Assembly (NCBI GenBank): GCA_046329535.1
Contig: JAXLUN010000002.1
Span: 558,001-622,000, forward strand
Reading direction: 5' to 3'
Source of the DNA: Bog-950 sp046329535
GTDB lineage: Bacteria > Bacteroidota > Bacteroidia > Chitinophagales > LD1
Length of the DNA stretch: 64,000 nt
Part shown: positions 44,687 through 53,744 of the stretch, piece after piece
Numbering within the stretch: position 1 is the stretch's first letter
Layout of the letters: each line of letters begins with the position of its first letter
Notes under the pieces: model-generated
Seen by the model: the letters and a program-made list of their open reading frames with translations, nothing else
The model's database searches: none
Told to the model about the DNA's origin: nothing
Program-made: the position numbers and the translations under genes

Positions 44687-44827
44687 ATGCTCAACAGCAC
44701 GCTCAACATTAAAAAAATATTGCTGGCGCTCAACACCGTAAACCCCGAAGCCGTCAGCGAATGGGGTTTTGAGGTAGTGGTTCGTTTAGCCAAAAGCCCG
44801 AAAAGCAAAAAGAAAACGAATGGCTAA
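44687..44827 (+). CDS. Possible small protein or gene remnant
   Basis: 46 codons starting 5 bp after the right direct repeat. The sequence is protein-like, with LNIKKILLALNTVNPEAVSEWGF followed in frame by a basic tail (VVVRLAKSPKSKKKTNG) and codon use like the neighbours. It resembles the C-terminal end of a longer protein rather than a complete one. Lack of an upstream promoter and the abutting repeat suggest a truncated remnant, but a real small protein is possible. Confidence 0.35.
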   Translation: MLNSTLNIKKILLALNTVNPEAVSEWGFEVVVRLAKSPKSKKKTNG

Positions 44828-44891
44828 GGCAGGTAGGCTGCAGACCAGGAAAGAAAGCGCAGGGTTTGAACAATTCAACCCTTCACCAATT

Positions 44892-44911
44892 AAGCAGCCA
44901 GCGGGCTGCTT
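44892..44911 (-). terminator. Short stem at the end of hflX
   Basis: AAGCAGC (44892-44898) and GCTGCTT (44905-44911) form a 7-bp stem overlapping the hflX stop codon. No T-run follows on the minus strand, so termination is uncertain. Confidence 0.35.
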
Positions 44912-46151
44912 AGGGCATTTCGCCCTCGGTATATTCGGTATAATCTTGCCAGTAGCCGGCTTTGTAAGGGTAGCGCTCTAAGTAAAGTTTCTTTACTTTT
45001 TTAAACAGCAGCTCGCGCAGGTCGGCTGTGTTGCGGTTTTGTGTGGCCGATACAAAAATGCAGTTGTCGTGGGTTTTGGCCATCCAGCTGTTCTTTAACT
45101 CCTGCAGCATGTTCTTCTTTATTTCATCAGGCAGAAACTCGTCAAACTTATTTTGCTCGTACAAATCCATTTTATTAAAGATGATAATAACGGGCTTGGT
45201 TTCGCATTTCAGTTCTTTCAAAATTTCGTTTACCACCTGCATCTGGTCTTCAAAAGCGGTATGAGAAATATCGACCACGTGCAGCAGAATATCGGCCTCA
45301 ATGGCTTCATCTAAAGTAGATTTAAAACTCTCTACCAGGTGGTGCGGAAGCTTACGGATAAAACCAACGGTATCGCTCAGCAAAAACGGCACGGCATTGA
45401 AGGTTACCTTGCGCACCGTGGTATCGAGCGTAGCAAACAGTTTGTTTTCGGCAAACACCGTTTCCTTGGCCAGCAGATTCATGAGGGTAGATTTGCCTAC
45501 GTTGGTGTAGCCCACCAGCGCCACCCGTATCATTTCGCCCCGGTGCTTTCTGCGCACTTCATTCTGCTTGTCAATTTCTTTCAGCTTGTCCTTCAGGCCG
45601 CTTATCTTCTTCTCGGCCATCCGTCTGTCGGTTTCAATTTCCTTTTCGCCTGCTCCACCCCGGGTACCGGTTCCTCCGCGCTGACGCTCCAGGTGGGTCC
45701 ACATCCCTTTCAGCCTTGGCAGCATGTATTGCAGCTGCGCCAGCTCTACCTGTGTTTTTGCCTGAACGGTTCGGGCGCGCTGGGCAAAAATGTCGAGAAT
45801 GAGCATGCTGCGGTCCAGCACACGTTTTTTTACCACCTCTTCAATGTTGCGTTGCTGCGAGGGCGAAATTTCATCGTCAATAATCACCAGGTCAACGTTA
45901 TGCGCCTCTACATACGCCTTCACTTCTTCCAGCTTGCCTTTGCCTATGTAGCTTTTGTTATCGGGATGTTGCAGCCGTTGGGTAAAACGCTTCAGGGTTT
46001 TTACGCCATCGGTTTCGGCTAAAAATTCCAGCTCGTCCAGATACTCGATAGTTTGCTCTTCGGTTTGGTCCTTAGAAATTAAACCAACCAGCACGGCTGT
46101 TTCAATATGTATGGTGGTGTTGTCTACTTTAAACTTTGGTTTTTCGCTCAT
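44910..46151 (-). CDS. hflX: Ribosome-associated GTPase HflX
   Basis: Ribosome-splitting/heat-stress GTPase of 413 residues. Seen: the N-terminal HflX domain with DLVIIDDEISPSQQRNIE and VLDRSMLILDIFAQRARTV, a Gly-rich loop RQRGGTGTRGGAGEKEIE, and the G domain with G1 GYTNVGKSTLMNLL, G3 DTVGFIRKLPHHLV, and G4 FNKMD. The family start and length are normal. An intrinsic terminator separates it from the upstream SprB-repeat gene on the same strand. Confidence 0.95.
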   Translation of the reverse strand: MSEKPKFKVDNTTIHIETAVLVGLISKDQTEEQTIEYLDELEFLAETDGVKTLKRFTQRLQHPDNKSYIGKGKLEEVKAYVEAHNVDLVIIDDEISPSQQRNIEEVVKKRVLDRSMLILDIFAQRARTVQAKTQVELAQLQYMLPRLKGMWTHLERQRGGTGTRGGAGEKEIETDRRMAEKKISGLKDKLKEIDKQNEVRRKHRGEMIRVALVGYTNVGKSTLMNLLAKETVFAENKLFATLDTTVRKVTFNAVPFLLSDTVGFIRKLPHHLVESFKSTLDEAIEADILLHVVDISHTAFEDQMQVVNEILKELKCETKPVIIIFNKMDLYEQNKFDEFLPDEIKKNMLQELKNSWMAKTHDNCIFVSATQNRNTADLRELLFKKVKKLYLERYPYKAGYWQDYTEYTEGEMP

Positions 46152-46210
46152 AGTTGCGGGGTCAATTCGGCAAGCTGCTGCATGTTGAACAGCTTTCGGG
46201 CGCGCAAAAT

Positions 46211-46249
46211 AAAAAATCCTCTTCCGTAATTTTCAGAAGAGGATTTTTT
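46211..46249 (-). terminator. Intrinsic terminator between the SprB-repeat gene and hflX
   Basis: A perfect 14-bp inverted repeat (AAAAAATCCTCTTC / GAAGAGGATTTTTT) with an 11-nt loop. It ends the SprB-repeat gene transcript on the minus strand and, being symmetrical, could work both ways. Confidence 0.88.
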
Positions 46250-46277
46250 GTTGAATTCCGTGAAGGAATAAAACCGT

Positions 46278-49220
46278 TTAGCGGATCAGCGAGGCGCTTC
46301 CTTTTTCGTCTGCCACTACTCCGTTTATATAAGTAACATGGTAAGCATAAACGTAGGTGCCCATCGGTTGTTCTTTACCGCGGAAAGAGCCATCCCATCC
46401 ATCGCCCGGCAACATATTCATGTTAGAGTAAACCAACTCACCCCAACGGTTGTAAACATGAAACTCCAGTTTCTGCACGTTGCGCATAATGGTTACTAAT
46501 CGGTCATTAATGTTATCGCCATTCGGTGAAAAAGCGGTTGGAACCAGCACCACATATTTATCGGGGCGGCAGCTTTCGGGGTCAGTTAACGGGTCATCTA
46601 AAAATGTTTGTCCGGTAGCCTGACAGCCATTAGCATCGGTTACGGTTACACTGTAAAAGCCCCGTCTGATTTTTTCGATAAAGGCCAGATTATCGGTAGG
46701 CGAAGTGCTCCAAACATAACTCAGCGGACTGGAGCCTCCGTTGGTGTTGGCCGTAGCTGCACCGGTGGAATCGCCCTGACAAGATGGATTGATACCGATA
46801 ACGGTAACGGTGAAAGGTGAAGGTGCATTGACACCGATAGATTCGGAAGAAGTGCAATTATTAGCATCCGTTACGGTAACGGTAAATGAACCTGAATTTA
46901 CCTGCGGATTTTGAGTGGTAGAAGTAAAACCGTTGCTTCCGGTCCAGCTAAAGCCGTAGTTAGGGGTTCCTCCCGTTACAACCGTGGTGATAGAGCCATT
47001 ACCCGAATCGGCACAAAGCGGTTCAAAAGCCGTTAACTGAATATTGATTTCGGCCGGTGAACTAATGGTGTTGGTTACAATGGTATCGCAACCATTTGCA
47101 TCTTCAATAACCACCGAGAATGGCCCGGCATCTAAACCATTCACACTGGATGTGGTAGAGAAATTACTCCAGAAATAAGTATATGGAGAAGTTTCGCCAC
47201 TTACCGTTAATGAGGCCGTTCCATCGGTAGCACCGTAGCATTGTAAATTAGTAGTAGAAAGTGAAATGTTGTAAGGGCCAGGTTCTGTTAAGGTAGCTGT
47301 TGACGTAACGGTGCACAAGTTAGCATCCGATACGGTTACCGTGTGAGTGCCTGCAACAACATTGTTCAGGTTTTGTGTAGTGGCATTGGTAGGTGCATTC
47401 CATAAATAAGTATATGGCTGCACCCCTCCATTGACGTTGATATTCACTATGCCATCAGCACCGGCATTACATCTTGGATTGAAGGTGAAAGAAACTGCTG
47501 ATGTCAGTAGAGAGGGTTCGGTAATAGTGTATGAATTACCGGCCGTGCAACCAATATTATCGGTAATGGTAATGGTATAGTTACCCGGGCCTAAGTTGGC
47601 ATTGTCTTCCGTTGCCGTTGCATTGCTCCAGGCAAATGTATAGGGTGTCTGGCCTCCGGTAGAAGTTAAATAAACCCCTCCGTTTGCGGCACCAAAACAT
47701 TGCACATTTTTTAAGCTGTCGAGCGTAATGGAAATGGTTGTGGTATTAGCCACCGTTGCACTTGAGGTAACGGTACAGTTCTTATTATCGGTAACTGTAA
47801 CTATATAACTATTGGCGCACAAATAGGTAGCATTTTGAAGCTGTTGTGGAGGAAGCGAGTTCCAGGCATAAGTATATGGGGTAGTTCCGCCCTGTGCAGA
47901 AACGGTTGCTGAACCATCGCAGGCGCCTCCGCAGGTTACGGGGTTACCGGTGGCTGTTGCTGTAAGTTGTGTAGGCACATTAATTTGCACCGAAGCAGTA
48001 GCCTGGCAGCCTTTAGCATCGGTTACAGAAATACTGTATGTGCCACCCGATAAGCCGGAAACAGAAGCTACATTGCCTTGAGCTGGATTCCAGGTATATG
48101 TATAAGGAGGCAAACCACCCTGAACATTCGCTGTAATCTGACCATCGGTTCCGCCAAAACATGAAACATCCTGAGCTGCCAGTGAAACAGAGAATACAAA
48201 GTTTGGATTGTCGGTAACCGTCAAGGTGAAAGTTCCCAGGTCTCCGGCAGTTTTGCCATCTACTACCAAATAGTAATCGCCCGCCTGACAAATAGAATAA
48301 GCCAGAACGGATTGGGTTCCGCAACCATCATCATTGGCCGTATCAGGGGTTGCTTGTCCGCAAGCACTGTATAAGTAAAGGTAGCTGTCAAACTGCGCCC
48401 CCGTTACACCGCAAAGAGATGCTGAAATACCAATGGGTCCGTTGGCATGAAACTTATACCAAACATCATTACCCGGTGAAGCGGCATGTGAATTAGAATA
48501 ACACTCGTTACTGTTAAAGTGACTTAATGTTCCACCCGTATTAATAGTTCCTAAATCAATAGCGTTAGCACAAGCGGTACCATTTGTATAGCGCCAGTAT
48601 GTTTCAATACCCGGTTGCCAATCGGTGGCACAACCTCCGGCAATGTATCCTTGGTCAAACCATTGACATGGCGGACCATTACGGTAGGGCAGATTAGTGG
48701 CGTAGGGGTCAGAAATACAATGTTTGTCGTCCCCTTCATTTAAACCAACACAAACTCCAAATACAGGAATACCACAACACTGTGTTCCGTTAAAGCTGCA
48801 GGTCTGGCCATTTGAGCAAAAGCCAATTAAGGCGTCTTCCGGGTTATCATCCTCCCAGGCGTCTACTTTCAAATCGTAAAACTGAGGAACCGTTGCTGTT
48901 GGGTATGTATAGTTTAAAAGCACTTCACCAATTGCCGGAGTAACGGCAGGTGGATCAAAAGAATAATTATGACAGGCGCCACCTAACCAGCCCTGACCAT
49001 CTAAATCTGCATTATCCCGTGCCCATACTTTTATTACGGGCTCATCCGGAGAAAAACCTACACCCAATACTCCTTGGTCGGTTCTATTAAAACCTACATT
49101 AACGTCTTTTAGTCTTACCTGTAACTGAATGGGGCCATCCGTAAAAGTTTGAGCAAACAGATTAGCGGTAAAAGTACAGGCTATCAATAAAACCAGCGAT
49201 TTAGAGTACAGTTTATTCAT
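46278..49220 (-). CDS. Giant secreted SprB-repeat protein with T9SS type B (CHU_C) sorting domain
   Basis: A 980-residue surface protein. It has a signal peptide (MNKLYSKSLVLLIACTFTAN), an N-terminal cysteine-rich domain (about 25-215), a pre-peptidase C-terminal-like beta-sandwich (about 215-335), then about eight or nine SprB-type repeats of roughly 70 residues following 'CFGG.DG......GG..PY.Y.W...........L..G.Y...V.D..GC', and a C-terminal gliding-motility-associated/type B sorting domain starting PTAFSPNGDNINDRLV and containing FHVYNRWGELVYSN. SprB in Flavobacterium is a gliding adhesin; here an adhesin or surface role is inferred. A perfect TATTTTTG box lies 23 bp upstream. Confidence 0.93.
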   Translation of the reverse strand: MNKLYSKSLVLLIACTFTANLFAQTFTDGPIQLQVRLKDVNVGFNRTDQGVLGVGFSPDEPVIKVWARDNADLDGQGWLGGACHNYSFDPPAVTPAIGEVLLNYTYPTATVPQFYDLKVDAWEDDNPEDALIGFCSNGQTCSFNGTQCCGIPVFGVCVGLNEGDDKHCISDPYATNLPYRNGPPCQWFDQGYIAGGCATDWQPGIETYWRYTNGTACANAIDLGTINTGGTLSHFNSNECYSNSHAASPGNDVWYKFHANGPIGISASLCGVTGAQFDSYLYLYSACGQATPDTANDDGCGTQSVLAYSICQAGDYYLVVDGKTAGDLGTFTLTVTDNPNFVFSVSLAAQDVSCFGGTDGQITANVQGGLPPYTYTWNPAQGNVASVSGLSGGTYSISVTDAKGCQATASVQINVPTQLTATATGNPVTCGGACDGSATVSAQGGTTPYTYAWNSLPPQQLQNATYLCANSYIVTVTDNKNCTVTSSATVANTTTISITLDSLKNVQCFGAANGGVYLTSTGGQTPYTFAWSNATATEDNANLGPGNYTITITDNIGCTAGNSYTITEPSLLTSAVSFTFNPRCNAGADGIVNINVNGGVQPYTYLWNAPTNATTQNLNNVVAGTHTVTVSDANLCTVTSTATLTEPGPYNISLSTTNLQCYGATDGTASLTVSGETSPYTYFWSNFSTTSSVNGLDAGPFSVVIEDANGCDTIVTNTISSPAEINIQLTAFEPLCADSGNGSITTVVTGGTPNYGFSWTGSNGFTSTTQNPQVNSGSFTVTVTDANNCTSSESIGVNAPSPFTVTVIGINPSCQGDSTGAATANTNGGSSPLSYVWSTSPTDNLAFIEKIRRGFYSVTVTDANGCQATGQTFLDDPLTDPESCRPDKYVVLVPTAFSPNGDNINDRLVTIMRNVQKLEFHVYNRWGELVYSNMNMLPGDGWDGSFRGKEQPMGTYVYAYHVTYINGVVADEKGSASLIR

Positions 49221-49242
49221 GCTTATTGGAAATTTATCTGTT

Positions 49243-49250
49243 CAAAAATA
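49243..49250 (-). promoter_or_regulatory. Putative -7 promoter element of the SprB-repeat gene
   Basis: TATTTTTG on the minus strand, a perfect TAnnTTTG match, 22 bp before the ATG at 49220. The -33 element is not clear. Confidence 0.45.
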
Positions 49251-49423
49251 ATCTTTAAAAGTTAAGATAGTAGATGTGGAATCCGCCAGAATGGTTGTTT
49301 TTAAAAAACAGGACTTGTGTTTGTAGTTTAAGAAACATTTTGCTAACATTATGGGCTCAATGGTTTCATAAACCCGACAAATGTTGGAACCATGGTAAAA
49401 CCACAAACAAAAATTATTTGAAC

Positions 49424-52400
49424 ATGAGAAAACTTTATGCTCTTGTATCTCTGCTTTTTATCTTGAATGGGAAGTCATACAGCCAGGCACCTAACGGCAC
49501 ACTGGATGACATTAAGGAGTTTTGTACCAAGTACACGGTTCCTTTTGTAATGCCCGATGGTGTGAAGCTTTACACGGATGTTTACCTGCCGCGTTTACGC
49601 GACTCTTTAAGAGTGTCTCTGGGAACCATCGACATTTTAGGAATACAATTACCTACAGATACCATCACCTTTATTCCCTATGGTACACAAATTATTGCTT
49701 ACGATTCCTTAAACGGTCAGCCGAATCCGAATCCTTATCAGCTACCGACTATCTTTACCCGCACGCCTTACGACAAAGGAACCTTTGATGAAGTAGGGGC
49801 TATTCTTTCTATTTTGGGATACAACTATATGTTACAGGATATGCGGGGTCGCTATTCGTCTGAAGGGGTTTATTTCCCCATGTATTCAGACAGTTGGAAC
49901 AAAAACGCTTACCACCCTTTGGTGGGTCATGTATTGGACTATCTGCCAACTACCGATCCCAAACATTCAAACAGACATGAAGACGGTTATAGCTCATTGC
50001 GCGTAATTGACACCTTGAGCAAGTACGGATTTTATGATGGGCTGCCACACACTAATGACCGAATTAATAATGGTAGCGTGGGCATGTTTGGTGCTTCCGC
50101 TCTTGGAAATACCCAATTACAATTAGGGTTAGCGCATAGAATTACTGATTCCATTCCTGTCTTGAAGTGCTTAATGCCAATTGTTGCTACTACCGAGCAC
50201 TACATTTCTACAGGCTATAATAACGGAGTTTTCCGTGATAGAATTGTTACCGGCTGGTTGAAAGGGCAAATTTTCAGCGGAACAGATGATGACCTGATTC
50301 CGATTGATAATGACAAACAAAATGACATTCACTCTTCTGCTGATTATAAGCTGCCGCAAACAATAACCTTAAACGGTGTAACCAAAACATTTGAAGCCAA
50401 CAAATTTGAAGCAGCCAATCTTTCTATTGACCACTTTACAGCTATGCGTTATCTAGATGGTAATGGTGTTCTTGGAAATGCCGGCTTCTACCCAAATTCT
50501 ACCGGGCGGCCAGATATGGATGGCAGTATGGCTCCTGTAAATGAGTTTGGAGAGTCTGTTGACCCGGTTACTCAACAGCCATTACCTAACCTTACACATA
50601 GCCGTTACGAGAATTTAGATGTTCCGGTTTTTCATGTAACCGGATGGTGGGACATTTTTACAGAAGGACAGATTAATACTATGAACTATACCATTCGTGA
50701 TATTAATTCTATCAATAAGTTTAAGCAGAAAATGATTATCGGCCCCTGGGCTCACCAAACTACCGCTTCAAGAGAAAGCGGAGACAGAGTTTACCCTAAA
50801 AACGTAACCGATATCACTAAAATTGATTTATCCAACTTCAATATCAATAACGTTCCTATCAATGATGTTCTTCACTCAGACCTAATTACCTGGTTCAGAT
50901 ACAATCTGAATTATCAGGCCCCTAACTATCTGGGTGAACCTAAATTCATTATTAAGAAAAGTAACAACTGGCAGCGTTTGGGAGATGCCGGTGCTCCGCT
51001 GGGCGTAATCTATATCCAGGTTCCATCGCAAGATTATGTAGTTCCCTTTGTAGATATGATAAACTTTCTGGCTGGCCATGGTGGGTTAGATAATTTAAAG
51101 GTGAAAATCAAAACAGACATCATTCCTGAAGTTGAAATTACTCAGGCTGTTCCAAACGTAGGTCAGGTATTGCCGGCTTTTGGTGGAGAGCCCTTGGAAC
51201 AAATTCCATTCAGAGATTTCATGAATGATGTTGCTAACTACCGTTTTTATGTAGCCGGTCCGGATTCTGCCGCAGATGCTATTGCTGGTTATCCCGATAA
51301 CTATAAATCGGGTAACTACTGGTATGATTCAGATATCTTTCCACCATCTGAACATATTCAATGGAGAAAAATGTATTTACATGAAGATGGCTCATTTAAT
51401 GACAACGCTCCCGTACAAGATGAAGGATATAGAATGTATGTAACCGATCCGGATGATCCTATCCTGACCGTTGGAGGAAGCAATATGATTGTTCGCTCGC
51501 CTGATGGTTCCAGAAACTCTCAGAGCCAAATGGAAATGACTGATCCAACAAATGCACCTTACACGATGGATCGCGAAGGCGTTATTCAGTTCAACAGCGA
51601 TGTAATTCAGGACTCTATTACTATTATGGGGTTACCGGTTTGTACGCTTTACGCAAAAACGAATCCGGGAGGTGTAGCCAATGGCCCTACTGATTGTGAT
51701 TGGAATTTCCGTATTTGCGATGTATGGCCCGATGGCAGAGTTTACTTTGTTCAGGAGGGAATTGTAAATGCCCGAGCAAGAGATTGGGCTCGTGCTTTGG
51801 TTGATCAAATGGGCACCCCGGGAACAGATACTTATGTAAATGGTAACGAAGACCCTAACGATAAAAACATTCCTTATTCCAATATAAATATTGGTGAGAT
51901 ATATGAGTATGTTTTCAAAATGATGCCGATTGCTTATAACTGGGCAAAAGGTCACCGAATTCGCGTATTGATTAATTCATCCAACTATACCCGTTATCAG
52001 GCCAATCCAAACTTACCACTGGAAGATGGTGAATTTTTCAGAAGAAAACCGGGTGATGGTCAGTTCTATGTTTTCAATGGTCAGCAAATGTTTCCGCGCG
52101 TTGCGGTTCAGCGTGTGCATTTTTCTCCTGAGCACCCAACAAGTATTAACTTCCCGATTTTTAATAAGGATTTTCAATACAATGCCATGCAGTCTGTTCC
52201 AACTGAACATAAACTTGATATGACCGTGTATCCGAATCCATCTATTGATAAAGTGCAGATTTTTGTAAATCAGCAAGGTTCGCACGAAGTTGTAATTACA
52301 GATATTGCCGGCCGCATAATTACTTCCGGCAAATTTGATGACAACATCATTTTTAATGTTGCCTCTTTTGGTAAGGGCATTTACTTTGCTACGGCTACTG

Positions 52401-52450
52401 ACCTGAACAACAAATCAGAAAAGGTAACCAAGAGATTTATTGTTCAATAA
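49424..52450 (+). CDS. CocE/NonD-family (X-Pro dipeptidyl-peptidase-like) hydrolase with T9SS sorting domain
   Basis: A 1008-residue secreted alpha/beta hydrolase of the S15/CocE group, which includes Xaa-Pro dipeptidyl peptidases, cocaine esterase and glutaryl-7-ACA acylase. Seen: signal peptide MRKLYALVSLLFILNGKSYS, the family N-terminal segment MPDGVKLYTDVYLPR, FTRTPYDKG, LQDMRGRYSSEGVY, the nucleophile serine in GSVGMFGASALGNTQ, a VTGWWDIFTEGQ segment with the likely Asp, and the catalytic His in IIGPWAHQTT. A C-terminal beta-domain (RVLINSSNYTRYQANPN) and a T9SS type A sorting domain (TVYPNPSIDKVQIFV) follow. The frame is open from 49274 but ATG at 49424 begins the signal peptide. Confidence 0.9.
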   Translation: MRKLYALVSLLFILNGKSYSQAPNGTLDDIKEFCTKYTVPFVMPDGVKLYTDVYLPRLRDSLRVSLGTIDILGIQLPTDTITFIPYGTQIIAYDSLNGQPNPNPYQLPTIFTRTPYDKGTFDEVGAILSILGYNYMLQDMRGRYSSEGVYFPMYSDSWNKNAYHPLVGHVLDYLPTTDPKHSNRHEDGYSSLRVIDTLSKYGFYDGLPHTNDRINNGSVGMFGASALGNTQLQLGLAHRITDSIPVLKCLMPIVATTEHYISTGYNNGVFRDRIVTGWLKGQIFSGTDDDLIPIDNDKQNDIHSSADYKLPQTITLNGVTKTFEANKFEAANLSIDHFTAMRYLDGNGVLGNAGFYPNSTGRPDMDGSMAPVNEFGESVDPVTQQPLPNLTHSRYENLDVPVFHVTGWWDIFTEGQINTMNYTIRDINSINKFKQKMIIGPWAHQTTASRESGDRVYPKNVTDITKIDLSNFNINNVPINDVLHSDLITWFRYNLNYQAPNYLGEPKFIIKKSNNWQRLGDAGAPLGVIYIQVPSQDYVVPFVDMINFLAGHGGLDNLKVKIKTDIIPEVEITQAVPNVGQVLPAFGGEPLEQIPFRDFMNDVANYRFYVAGPDSAADAIAGYPDNYKSGNYWYDSDIFPPSEHIQWRKMYLHEDGSFNDNAPVQDEGYRMYVTDPDDPILTVGGSNMIVRSPDGSRNSQSQMEMTDPTNAPYTMDREGVIQFNSDVIQDSITIMGLPVCTLYAKTNPGGVANGPTDCDWNFRICDVWPDGRVYFVQEGIVNARARDWARALVDQMGTPGTDTYVNGNEDPNDKNIPYSNINIGEIYEYVFKMMPIAYNWAKGHRIRVLINSSNYTRYQANPNLPLEDGEFFRRKPGDGQFYVFNGQQMFPRVAVQRVHFSPEHPTSINFPIFNKDFQYNAMQSVPTEHKLDMTVYPNPSIDKVQIFVNQQGSHEVVITDIAGRIITSGKFDDNIIFNVASFGKGIYFATATDLNNKSEKVTKRFIVQ

Positions 52451-52465
52451 AAAAATGAAACACGA

Positions 52466-52500
52466 TAAAAAGCCTCTCTTTAAAAGGGGGGCTTTTTTAT
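52466..52500 (+). terminator. Intrinsic terminator after the CocE-type gene
   Basis: AAAAAGCCTCTC pairs with GGGGGGCTTTTT (two G-T pairs) around a short TTTAAAA loop, followed by TTATTTT. It lies between the hydrolase stop and the phosphatase start. Confidence 0.8.
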
Positions 52501-52511
52501 TTTCGGCACCC

Positions 52512-53069
52512 ATGAAAAAAGTATTGTTTATTGACCGTGACGGCACGCTCATTCTTGAAACCGATGATTGTAAAATTGAACAGTTTGAAAAGCTGATTTT
52601 CTATCCTCAAGTTTTTTATTGGCTAGGTAAAATTGTCCGTGAATTAGATTATGAATTAGTTATGGTTACTAATCAGGACGGGCTTGGTAATGAAGATTTT
52701 TCTGAAGAGGATTTTAATGTGGTTCAGAATTTTATTCTTCAAACATTTGAAGGAGAGTTAATTCACTTTGCAGACGTGCATGTAGACAAATCTTTCCCGC
52801 ATGAAAATTTGCCGACAAGAAAGCCGGGGGTTGGTATGCTGACTAAATATTTTTCTGATCAGTATGACCTGAAGAATTCATTTGTTGTGGGTGATAGAAT
52901 TACGGATGTGATGATGGCTAAAAACCTGGGCTGTAAATGTTTTTGGCTCAACAACGGAAGTAATCTGGGCAGTGATGAAATATCTGAAACGCGCGATACA
53001 TTAAAAGATTACATAGCCGTAGAATCTTTAGCGTGGGAAAATTTTTATGTGTATCTGAAAAGTATTTAA
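52512..53069 (+). CDS. HisB N-terminal-type HAD phosphatase, stand-alone
   Basis: A 185-residue HAD-IIIA phosphatase resembling the histidinol-phosphatase half of bifunctional HisB. Seen: the DxD nucleophile motif FIDRDGTLI (Asp near 8 and 10), MVTNQDGLGNEDFSEEDF, PTRKPGVGML with the motif III lysine, and FVVGDRITDVMMAKNLGC. The imidazoleglycerol-phosphate dehydratase half is absent. The zinc-loop cysteines of E. coli HisB-N are missing (VDKSFPHENLPTRKP instead), as in other Bacteroidota versions. ATG at 52512; the gene ends at a strong bidirectional terminator. Substrate could be histidinol phosphate or a related phosphate. Confidence 0.82.
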   Translation: MKKVLFIDRDGTLILETDDCKIEQFEKLIFYPQVFYWLGKIVRELDYELVMVTNQDGLGNEDFSEEDFNVVQNFILQTFEGELIHFADVHVDKSFPHENLPTRKPGVGMLTKYFSDQYDLKNSFVVGDRITDVMMAKNLGCKCFWLNNGSNLGSDEISETRDTLKDYIAVESLAWENFYVYLKSI

Positions 53070-53071
53070 AT

Positions 53072-53099
53072 AAAAAGGCCCTCCATCGAGGGCCTTTTT
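53072..53099. terminator. Bidirectional intrinsic terminator
   Basis: AAAAAGGCCCTC and GAGGGCCTTTTT form a perfect 12-bp stem with a CATC loop, A-rich on the left and T-rich on the right. It serves both the phosphatase gene and the convergent FKBP gene. Confidence 0.93.
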
Positions 53100-53101
53100 A
53101 T

Positions 53102-53608
53102 TTAATGGTGACTGTGGTCTCCATGTTCGTGCACGTGACCATGTTCAAGTTCTACCGGATGCGCTTCACGCACTTCTATTATCTCTCCGCTAAATAAAAG
53201 AGGTTTGCCGGCAAACGGATGATTTAAGTCTACAGTTACCTTATCGCCATCTACATTCACTATTCGCCCCTGAAAAGGATTTCCAAACTGATCTTGTAAA
53301 GGCACAATGTTACCTACAAATAACATATCTTCCTGAACCGTTCCCTCTACCGCAAAAACAGTTTTATCTAACTGAATAACGGCCTGTTCATCATACTCTC
53401 CGTAACCTTCTTCGGCTGTAAGTGAAAAATTAAACTGATTTCCGGAAATCAAACCTTCCAGATTTTTTTCAAAAAGATCTAACACATTTCCATGACCGAA
53501 AAGAAAAGCAAACGGACGATCTTTGTCGGCCGCATCCATTACCTGTCCGTTGGGTTCTGTGCGTAATTCATAAGTTACTTTAACAACTGTATTAGGAGCT
53601 GCTTTCAT
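53102..53608 (-). CDS. FKBP-type peptidyl-prolyl isomerase, SlyD-like
   Basis: A 168-residue SlyD-type prolyl isomerase/chaperone. Seen: VTYELRTEPNGQVMDAADKDRPFAFLFG, LDLFEKNLEGLISGNQ, EEGYGEYDE and the insert-in-flap domain, then VDGDKVTVDLNHPFAGKPLLF. The C-terminus is histidine-rich (HGHVHEHGDHSHH), suggesting Ni/Zn binding as in E. coli SlyD. A perfect TACATTTG -7 box lies about 80 bp upstream. Confidence 0.93.
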   Translation of the reverse strand: MKAAPNTVVKVTYELRTEPNGQVMDAADKDRPFAFLFGHGNVLDLFEKNLEGLISGNQFNFSLTAEEGYGEYDEQAVIQLDKTVFAVEGTVQEDMLFVGNIVPLQDQFGNPFQGRIVNVDGDKVTVDLNHPFAGKPLLFSGEIIEVREAHPVELEHGHVHEHGDHSHH

Positions 53609-53687
53609 GTTAAAATTGATTTGTTTTTAATGAGTAAATCAGAGGAGAGAAGCTTTCGAAATGAGAGAATCTGTGCTCTTTCAAAAT

Positions 53688-53695
53688 CAAATGTA
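53688..53695 (-). promoter_or_regulatory. Putative -7 promoter element of the FKBP gene
   Basis: TACATTTG on the minus strand, a perfect TAnnTTTG match, which would give a 5' leader of about 70-75 nt. The -33 element is weak. Confidence 0.4.
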
Positions 53696-53744
53696 GAATT
53701 ATTCTGAAATAAATATCTGCCGGGTCAACAGCTCTATGATTTTA

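Larger units (their letters stand above)
44470..44909. other. 440-bp region between the toxin-antitoxin-like pair and hflX
   Basis: Contains the right copy of the 27-bp direct repeat (44656-44682), a possible 46-codon ORF immediately after it, and a 7-bp stem at the hflX stop. The stretch 44470-44655 shows no convincing gene or promoter; TATTTTAG on the minus strand near 44492-44499 is the best -7-like box for the antitoxin-like gene. Confidence 0.5.

Noticed and set aside
45339..46022. 227-codon plus-strand frame
   Set aside because: Antisense to hflX, whose motifs are complete; no independent start signal or family match.
46278..49220. Possibility that the SprB-repeat gene region is a tandem DNA repeat or recombination hotspot
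   Set aside because: The repeats are conserved at protein level but diverged in DNA; no long identical DNA blocks are visible.
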